Origin: Corella eumyota | Taxonomy: Eukaryota > Chordata > Ascidiacea > Phlebobranchia > Corellidae | Assembly: GCA_963082875.1 (NCBI GenBank) | Contig: OY720097.1 | Coordinates: forward strand, 14,516,501-14,580,500 | Direction: 5' to 3' | DNA: 64,000 nucleotides | Shown: one piece after another, positions 55,701 to 64,000 of the stretch | Layout of the letters: each line of letters opens with the position of its first letter | How positions within the stretch are numbered: the first letter of the stretch is position 1 | Notes under the pieces: generated by a model | Told to the model about the DNA's origin: nothing | What the model saw: only the letters and a program-made list of their open reading frames with translations | Database searches by the model: none | Made by a program: the position numbers and the translations under genes

Positions 55701-57184
55701 TGGACACAAATATTTGCAACGTCGATAAATAATAATCAAAATCGTATTAACGATAAAATTTATTTTGGACCAGAGTGCCCTTTAAAAGCTCTATGTTTTT
55801 TTTGCATAATTGCATCATTGCAATATTATACCTCTATGTAACGTGACCATTATAAACTAATTAAATCCAGGCTCAAATGATTAGGCCATCGTGACAAATT
55901 GTAAAATTAATTTTTGGGTCACAAAAAATTATGCAAATTTCTGTTGGAAATGACACGATTTTAATACACGTAGATAAACACATGAACTAAAAAATTAAAA
56001 GGGTTAAAACAAGAAAATTATTTAGATTTTCATTTGAGTAGCTGATTTTTAATGTGAATTGTTCAATAACTGACTAATTATGTCGAACATTTTTTTTCAT
56101 TTCTAGAAAAATTGTCTAGCACATAAAAAAATTAATAATTTGGTTTAAATTTAAAATAAATACCTTCGTGAAACCGAGACGAAATATTCCATGTTAGAAT
56201 TGCATTTAATTTCTTTTCTTCTTCTGAAAACTTAAAGGAAGATTCGATATCAATAATACGAAGCGAATCCAACGAATCTGAAATTAAAAATATTTTTTAT
56301 TTTAAGTCGCGATTAATAACGTTTGTTTGTTAAAACTGGATAATTGGCAAAAATATTTCACGGAGCGTCAACGTGTATTAATTGGATCGAAAAATTTAAT
56401 TATTGCAATATTAATTGGCTTTTAATTAAAAAATATATTATTAATTAATTTTGCTTGGAATATTTTTTTTAGAAATATTATTGTACAAAAATTACAAATT
56501 CTAATAAAGGGCGTGTTCTAAATTTTTTTCTCAAAATTTTAAATCAGTAATTTTAGGAATTTCGGCGTTTCTGTGTTAACTAGAACATGCTGCCTTAATT
56601 AATCTAATAACAAACATAACCTGTGATAATAATAAATAAATATCAAAGTGTTGTAATCATTAGCGTCACCCAAAACAAATAATCGAAAATTATTCCCGAA
56701 ATTTTATCGAGATTTAACACTTTATTCAAAACAAAACGATCAATTGCTGTGAAACAAAAATTTAATTAAAATTTTTAAGCGTTTAATGTAAATAACCGCC
56801 ATTTAATCTTTTAAATTGTGTAAATAACCAGACAAAAATTGAACCTGACCTTTATCAATTTTACATTTTTAATGCTTACAAAAAATAAAGTGATGTTAAT
56901 TAATAGGTTCCCACTAATAATGTAAACAAACATGACAAAATTGAAGTAACTGATTAGTTAAATAAATTACGAAAATTAAAATTTTTTAAAAATGTAATTT
57001 TATTTTGTGACTTACCCAAAACGCATTCGTTTAATGGGGGTGGGATATGATTAGTTGCATCGTCATCAAAACTGGGGTAATTTCCGTATGGGTAACTTGG
57101 GTAATTTGAATATTCTTCGTAATTTCCCTTTGAAGAGATGACAAATATCATAACCATAAAACATTTGAAAACTGATTTTGTCAT
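52723..57184 (-). CDS. receptor paralog 3 (RTK3): ectodomain and membrane helix without kinase
   Basis: Eleven exons join in frame to 554 residues: 57184-57016, 56277-56164, 55572-55485, 55156-54982, 54862-54792, 54708-54587, 54273-54062, 53895-53667, 53489-53352, 53212-53071, 52927-52723 (TAA). Order: signal peptide (MTKSVFKCFMVMIFVISSKG) and a Y/P-rich stretch, one cysteine module (about 57-246), fibronectin-III-like region (247-393), two EGF-like repeats (394-487), then a membrane helix (ISVPLIFFFTLVFTALVC) and a basic tail of about 36 residues (KLKYRHDKKTRKTSTNK..). Exon phases match RTK1, RTK2 and RTK4 up to the membrane exon, where those genes continue into kinase exons; here the frame ends at a stop and no kinase exon follows. 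All extracellular exons are open, so it looks like a functional, kinase-less family member rather than a decayed gene. A decoy or co-receptor role is inference. Confidence 0.82.
55669..55848. repeat. possible small hairpin element (MITE-like) in an RTK3 intron
   Basis: ACATAGAGGTA at 55682-55692 is repeated inverted as TACCTCTATGT at 55829-55839, and the flanking GGTCA (55669-55673) pairs with TGACC (55844-55848). The roughly 180 bp between and including them are A/T-rich and non-coding. Terminal inverted repeats of this kind suit a small non-autonomous DNA transposon, but no target-site duplication is clear and only one copy is in the window. Confidence 0.35.
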
Positions 57185-60100
57185 TTTGTGTATTTCTAAT
57201 AATTACCTATATCTTAAAAATAATTGATTGATTACTGTAAATTGGCAGTACAAAAACATAGCATTTTTATACCACTGTTTCCTATAACAATTGTAAATGA
57301 ATTCTTTTTACTGTATTACGAATGCTAACAAACTACCTTCCAACTTGCATTTAAATACACATCATCTTATCTTGATAAATTATTTGATTTTGACTAACCT
57401 ATTTCTCAATCCTTAACTTTGATCACTTAAAACCATTCAAAAGCGTGACTAACTGGTAAGATACTGTTGCAAAAACTGAATTTTAATTATTAGTCTGGTC
57501 ATCAACTTGTGGCATGAGATTAAGACTTAGCCAAGATCGAGCAACAAAGCGTTGGGACTTGGCCGTGGTCTTTTATGAACAAGTGCTTATTAAGTAGCAG
57601 CACGGTAGCGGTTAAAAGCGTCATATTTTCTTGTGTTATCAGCGTGCAAGAAAAGATCTCGAATACTAATCCACACTTGAACCTATCGAGAGCGCTCAGG
57701 AAAAATTCCGTTTTACAAGAATAGTTTTGGCAACACCGTAATTTTGAATGTCACCTCTCGCTTGACCATGACGTCATTTCGCTCCCGAATATGAGAGAAC
57801 AAGTTAAGACTTTATCTTACCACTTCTCCACAGCGTACACGAAAATAAGTAGCTGCTCTGGTAAACAGGTTGAGTTCGAGTTAAGTTAATTCGATAATTA
57901 TAATTGTCTCAAGAACATGTCTTTGTTTCATGGAGTGCTTTGTTGTTGAGATATTTGAAATATTATGTCATGACTAAAACACTTTATAAATTATTTTCTC
58001 TTCATCTTAATATTTTTTTGATCTTTCAATTTTAGTGCTATGCATACGCATTAAATCCTCATGTAGGACCCAATAAGGTTATATATTGATAACGTAACCG
58101 GTTTTAGCATTCTAAGTTTTTTTTACTAAACTTTCTTTATTTTGCTTTTGTTTTTAAAACTTGTTTCTTTAAAATTATTACAAGTTGTTATATGACTAAA
58201 AAGTAATTCTGCATATTTTAGTCCCTGTGATCACTCTATTTAAATTACAAAACTAACATTTCACGGAATAAACCAAAAGTTTACTTATAAATATTACTTT
58301 GCTAGCACGTGTATATTTAAACGTGGTTGTCTTAATGCCTCGCGATTTGTTTTGACACACGGTTGTATCCGACTGCCGCATTCCAACGTAGACACCTCTA
58401 TTTATATTCGGAAGTCTGTGGCGTGATACACTTTCTCACACACAAATACACTTTTCTTTGCTAATTGGTCACGTGATCCCGGCCGTAGTATGCAGACACG
58501 TGATTACGCTTTTTTCAGAAGTAGGCGCTCACACCGCGCCAAAACGACTGGAACGAATCGGCCGCGACCAGCCCTAGTGACGTCACGCACAATGGAATCG
58601 TGGTCATTAAAAATATGGTGCAGACTTTTTTCTTGAAATTCACAGAGCGCCGCGGTATTCGTGAAGTTTTGGTATTGTTTTATTAGAGTGCAGGCGTGCA
58701 TCTAAATCGTGTGAACCTACCAAGTCTTTCAAGTTAATGAGATCCGAATCTTGTGTTAATTTCACGCAGATTGGGGATTGTTTTGTCATAGAAAATTGCG
58801 CGAATTGCGAAATAATTATATCACGAGTTTCTCGATATTAAATTTAAATAATCGAATTAACGTTTGCATTAAAATAAGCGAGAAAATAAGCCTGATAAAT
58901 TACATCCCTGGATTAAAAATATCGTATCGAAGAAGTAAACTCAAATAATCCGTCTAAGTTTTGCGCAAAACACAATTAATCACTGGTATTAGACCACCTT
59001 GGTGGGATTATTAAAACTATTATTGTTCTAATAGTAAATTCCAATTATTTTTTATTATATTTTTCTACATGGACATACAAAGTTATTAGCTAAAATGTAA
59101 AATTTTTACCTATTGCTCATAACATTTTTATAAAATAAAAAAAGTTATGTTATTTTAAAATGTTGCTATTTTACATACGTACTACTAAGCATTAGTTAAC
59201 TTTTTGCTTAAATACTTTTATTCTGAGTGCTTAAAATTATTTAACTTGTACTTGTATGTGGTGGTAATGGAACCGCCTTACACAAGAACGTGGAAAGCAC
59301 GAGGTTTAACAAATTGTTTGAACAAAAACAAACATTTTGCCACGATTTCCTGTGATAAGCTTACTTTGATCAATTCGCTAAGTTTGTTTAGTTTTTGGTA
59401 TGTCATAATAAACAATACAGGCGTTAATACATTGTATGCGTTATGTTAATGACTCTTTAATTTAAAAAACTTCATTGAAAAATGGTAAAAACAAATTTTT
59501 AGTTAATCGCCTATTTTTTGTAAAGGATATTGCAATAGTAAATACTAATCAAAAATTAAAAATTGTAGTTAAAAAATGGTAAAAACATGTTTTTTTATTT
59601 AAAATATGTCTAATTTAATAAATGTTGCACAATCTAGATGACATTTCGTAATATCTCATTAGCCAAAGATCTTTAATTTTTATTATATAATTTTTAACAT
59701 TTGCGTATTGCGCTAATAAAAAAAGAGTACCAGTACTAACGATCTGGATAATAACTTAATGCAAATATGCTAATTGATACCCTTATAAATATTGTAACCT
59801 TTGGGCTACAGCAATGATTGGAATTTGTGTCTGTATGCAAATTTAACTTTATATCGCAATATAATGTGACGCTTTTTTGGCGAAAAATTTGCTGATTTTT
59901 AACGCCAAAATTAATTTGATTTATTTATTTGTGACTTAACTAAAACATGACGTAACATAAGCACGTTTATTACAAATAAACAGAGTCAGAAAATCATGAC
60001 AATGCAAATTAATCAAATTTATTTAATATAATATAATTTTTTTTTAATTTCAAATGATTTCAAATTTGGTGAAGTCATCTTGAATAATCGGTCGGTCCAA

Positions 60101-60599
60101 AAAAAGGTTATCGAGTTATTTAACTAAAAGCTTTTTTTCATTTTTTTACGAATTCTAAACGCAAATTCTAAACGCATTTTCTTAATTAAAGCCATCAATT
60201 AATTGTTGTATTTTGTTAAATGTATAAACTTAGAACTTAACGAAGTCTTGCGTTAAGATGTTATCTAAAAATTTTACAAAAAATTGTTTTTTATTGGTGC
60301 CAATTGATTTTAGAACGTGAGAAATCTTTTATTACAACTTTTGTATAAAAACGAAAAAGCGATATGTTTTTTAACAAACACATTATTAACTATACATTCA
60401 TAAATTTTTATAAAAAATTATAAAACAAAATAGGAGAACTCTTTTGCTCGGCGTAATAAGGTCAATTAATACTTGTTAAGAGATTTTTTTTAACAGTGGA
60501 AACATACAAAACGTAAACAAAAACGTCAGTTTAGTAAAGATATTGTGGTATAAAAATTGGTTTTGCAGTGGATGTTTAAGTCATCTTGTTATGGTCGAT
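57185..60599. other. intergenic region between RTK3 start and RTK4 end
   Basis: This 3.4 kb spacer holds the RTK3 promoter on its left. Most is A+T-rich; a block at about 57480-57900 and another at 58330-58720 are richer in G+C and CpG. TGACGTCA occurs at 57769-57776 and 58578-58585. Open frames at 58504-58701 and 59204-59449 have no recognisable protein and no paralog support. The 59,000-60,500 part shows nothing beyond A/T runs. Confidence 0.5.
58330..58720. promoter_or_regulatory. CpG-richer block with paired E-boxes and a CRE-like site
   Basis: Two CACGTG E-boxes (58470-58475 and 58497-58502, start-to-start 27 bp, both continuing as CACGTGAT) and a TGACGTCA site (58578-58585) sit in a block rich in CG dinucleotides amid A/T-rich spacer. 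It lies about 1.3 kb upstream of the RTK3 start, so it may be an enhancer or the promoter of an unseen transcript. No coding evidence was found. Confidence 0.4.
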
Positions 60600-63500
60600 T
60601 TAAACTGGGATTGTTCCGTTGATTAGTTGTGCAACTTCGTCCGAGTTAGAAATTATTCCGGGGCTGGGCGGCTTCTTAATCTCATTTTCGTAATCCTACA
60701 GGTTTTATAAATTTAAAAAAAATTATAAATTTTTTTTTAAATTGGTAAAATTACAAAATCAAATAAATCGTTGTTAATTAAATTAGAAATCAAAATAAAA
60801 GTTAATTTTTGCTTTGTTTTTGTACACGCACCGTAAGATTCAAATTCTCAATATTATCCGCTAAATTTACATAGTTATCGTCTTTTTGGTTGTCGATCGC
60901 AACTCCCAAACTGCCGACAAGATCGGTAAATGTTGGCCGCGAGTGGGCGCTCCACTTCCAGCATTTGGTCATAATTGCGAACCTAATATAAATAGCTGAA
61001 ATTATTTTTTAAACTTTTTTAATTTTTTCATATTTTTTTTAAATTTATTTTTGTGTTCTTCTATTTATACAAAAACAACTCACAATTGAACTGAGCACGT
61101 GCTCGGACGTCCCATTCGATATCCTCCTTTCAATTTTTCCAACAAATCCTCAGCTGAAACTCCCGGATGTGGCATGCAACCCAACGTCACCATCTCGTAC
61201 ATTAAATTTCCGAACGACCAACTATGACGTCATAATAAATATTTAACAAGACTGTATTATAACAAAAGCAATAGTTCTTTGACGACAGGATGTAAAGCGC
61301 TAATGGCCGCAATTTAAAACAATAAAAGAAAATCTATGTTGCTGTAAGTATATAAACAACATTGGCCCCGACAAATAACGCTGGTTAATTACTAAAAAAC
61401 AATACCTTATAAAATGAAGAACAAACACAAAGAGTTTAACAACACTTACACGTCACTCTTGCTGGTTATCGGAACTTTTCCTCCCATCATTCTTTCGGGA
61501 CTTATCCACTTGAAGGGAACTACACGTTCAGATTGTCCTTGAAGTATACCGTATCTGAGAAAAAAATGCGTTTTAAAAATTGGCTCAAATTGCATTTAGT
61601 TTAATGTTACAATTAATATAATTATGTTATGCAAACCTATATACGTCGTTGGCGAGCCCGAAGTCGGAGATTTTACAAATTAGATTTTCCCCTACCAGAA
61701 TATTTCTGGCTGCCAAGTCACCGTGAATTATTCGAGTTTTTGTCAAATATTCCATTCCACGCGCCACCTGTCGAGCCATTTGACACAACGACTTTTCGGT
61801 CACGTGATAAGCTGGGTCGTTTAAGCATTTCGATGACTAAATAAAAATAAACAACTTGTAAAACATAACAAAACAAGAAAATATAAAATAATTAAATAAC
61901 TCTTACCTCTCTTGCGTCCCATAAAAAGTGAAGAAGATCACCATATTTCAGAAACTCAGTGACCAGCAAGACTGGTTTTTGTGTGGTACAACAACCAATC
62001 ACACCAAGAACGTTTTGATGGTCTCCAACATTTAACATAAAACCAATCTCATAAATAAAATCCTTTAAAGTTTCTTCTTCATTTATTCCTTCTACAAAGT
62101 TTTTTTTTAATTTAGTTTTATGTATCCGAGCTCTAATAGAGTTCAAAATTTCTGTATGCTTAATATTTATACAGTTTTTTTTACCTTTGACCGTTTTTAC
62201 TGCTACTGGCACTTCTTGAGCAAACAACTCATTATCATACCACCCTTGATATACAACACCGTAATTCCCACGCCCAATGACGTCATCTAACCTCACTTTT
62301 GATCTTTCCAACTCCCATTTGTCACCGAAGGTTGGTTTCCAAAAATCCTTAAAAATTAATTCTTGTTAAAACATTATCTTTGTGAGATTATATATTTAAA
62401 AGCTATGATGTTATTTTACTTTTTATGCTTACCCCTTTGCCTTCCATTGCTGTCCCGGAATTTAATATAGTGTAAGAAAGCCGGTCGTTGCTGACGAAAT
62501 GTGTCCACGGGAGGTCGCGTTTAAAATCACGTTTACGTTTAATTTTGTAGGCAACGAATGCAAACACTAACAATGCAAATACAACCAGAGGAATCGCAAT
62601 TTTAAGGGCTAAAACTGATACGTGTTCGCAACCCGATCCGTCAATCATTCTATTAAAAAGGGAATAAATTTATTATTAAGATCATATTATGTGAACACAT
62701 CCTAGTGTCTATGTTAATTATAACCAGGAATTTATCTTATAAAACACCATACATAAAGGGCTTACCCATCGCCTAAGTAAGAGTCAGCACACATACAAGT
62801 AGCACCCAACTCAGGTGCAGGGTTGTCAACACAAAGTGCTCCAACCGAGCAAATATCCGAGGAAAAACAATAATTGGCATCACTGCAGCCAGATGCAAAT
62901 TGATCTAAATAATATTCGGTTATTGAAGTTCTAATTTTAAAATGTAAAATGTAAATCCGAACAATTACTTAATGAGTAGTGGGTGCCGCTTAAAAATTTA
63001 AACACGTCTGTTGCCTTTTATAGATATTTGTCAGCGAACGGCGACATTATAAATTTGCATACAAGACCGTTAAGAAATATTATGACTTGCTTTAAGTCAC
63101 AAAAAACAATTATATTTTAATGTTTAATGAATTTTTTTGTACTAATAAAGTAATTTTACTAATTGGTAATTTAAATTATTTTTTTGAGCTTACTAAATTT
63201 TCCTTGAATAGTTGTATTTATTCCATTTCCTTCGTAACCAATTTGACAACTACATGTTGCATTCAACGTGGTACGGCCAGTGACGTCACTAGCTGTGCAA
63301 TTTGCGTTAACATCACAATAACCAAATCTTTCGTCGCATGTATCGATATCTAAATTGTTCGTTAAATAGAAAATATGATTTGTTTTAACGACATTCCTTC
63401 CTTTAGGAAAATTGTAAAATTTTAGTTGCGTGCATTTGGTTTTGGCTTTAAAATTTTTAAATATTATTTTTTTTTTTAATTTGAAATTAAATCATAGCAC

Positions 63501-64000
63501 TAATGTTAAATTGGCTATGGTTACTAAGCAACATTATCCTAAAAGGTCAAAATCTATATCTAGTTGTTACCAATATCTAAATTTAAATAAGCTTTATATA
63601 TTGTTAATCGATGACGCAGATTCAAAAACACATGGTGTAAAACTGGAACAAGGTTAAGGTTAATCATGCCCCAATATACTTCACAGTTAAACTTCATAAT
63701 TACCTTGAATGTTAAACATGCGATTGACATTGCAACGGCCACGCTCACACAATGTTGAACTAGTTCTGTCCAATCCAGTTGGTCTTATAGTGACGTAGTA
63801 TTCCTTACCGGGCCTTAAATTGTCTAAGGTCGATGTGTAATAATATTCAAAAGCAAGGCATGATGTAACGTTGTCTGCACTGCTGTAAGGAAGTCGCTCG
63901 ACGCGCTAAAAATACCCGACAAAATTTTTCAGGATGTTCGTAAAGACAAAATAAATTTTCGATTTTGATTTTTACGCCTTTATTTTCCAATAGGTAAACC
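60600..64000 (-). CDS. receptor tyrosine kinase paralog 4 (RTK4), 5' end outside the window
   Basis: Visible exons: 64000-63976 (cut), 63905-63704, 63349-63194, 62904-62766, 62649-62433, 62347-62185, 62091-61907, 61836-61637, 61554-61450, 61221-61084, 60982-60832, 60695-60600 (TAA). They encode the end of the fibronectin-III-like region, two EGF-like repeats ([18 protein letters not shown]..; [20 protein letters not shown]), a membrane helix ([18 protein letters not shown]), a complete kinase and a short tail. Kinase motifs: [48 protein letters not shown]. The tail has two YxN motifs, NYVNL and DYENE, which fit the Grb2 SH2-binding pattern; RTK1 lacks tail tyrosines and RTK2 lacks YxN. The intron at 62092-62184 is 93 bp and stop-free in the reading frame, so its retention would add 31 residues after the VAVK strand. 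The N-terminal module and signal peptide lie beyond 64000. Confidence 0.87.

Noticed and set aside
59204-59449. Open frame of 81 codons in the RTK3-RTK4 spacer
   Set aside because: No family resemblance, no paralog and no splice context; frames of this length occur by chance.

Overview
This window looks like nuclear DNA from an invertebrate chordate, most likely a tunicate of the Ciona type. It is very A+T-rich, and its genes are split into many short exons (often 57-200 bp) by introns of about 80-500 bp. The gene content (an IQANK1-like gene, a prosaposin-like polyprotein, EGF/fibronectin-type receptor tyrosine kinases) is animal, and tRNA-derived SINE copies are present. The species call is inference; nothing here proves it. 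All exon boundaries were read by hand from GT/AG signals, reading-frame continuity and comparison between paralogs inside the window.

Layout, left to right: (1) the 3' part of a tRNA-type SINE (1-125); (2) an IQ/ankyrin-repeat protein gene like IQANK1, plus strand, 5' end probably outside (244-3026); (3) receptor tyrosine kinase paralog RTK1, minus (3845-9080); (4) a giant prosaposin-like gene, plus (10902-26167), about 50 exons and 15 saposin-B-type domains between two saposin-A domains; (5) three tandem minus-strand genes for an intracellular-looking von Willebrand A protein, vWA-A, -B and -C (27097-30602, 31899-35152, 36448-39682); (6) RTK2, plus (43541-51001); (7) a complete SINE (51231-51506); (8) RTK3, minus (52723-57184), with the same ectodomain and membrane segment but no kinase; (9) RTK4, minus (60600 to beyond 64000).

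The main theme is a local cluster of four paralogous receptors with an unfamiliar layout: cysteine-containing N-terminal module (one or two copies), fibronectin-III-like domain, two EGF-like repeats, one membrane segment, tyrosine kinase. Their kinases share an altered catalytic loop (HGDLAARN in place of HRDLAARN). One member has lost its kinase and could act as a decoy or dominant-negative receptor. Kinase exons are nearly identical between paralogs whose ectodomains differ strongly, and one intron is shared almost unchanged between RTK1 and RTK2, although these lie about 45 kb apart in opposite orientation. This points to gene conversion.

The second theme is repeated, recent tandem duplication: whole genes (vWA-A/B), a single in-frame exon (vWA-A), and two-domain units in the saposin gene, whose exons from the third onward are all whole multiples of three bases. 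The palindrome TGACGTCA occurs at least 17 times, all in the receptor-bearing parts and none between about 8.05 and 41.7 kb.
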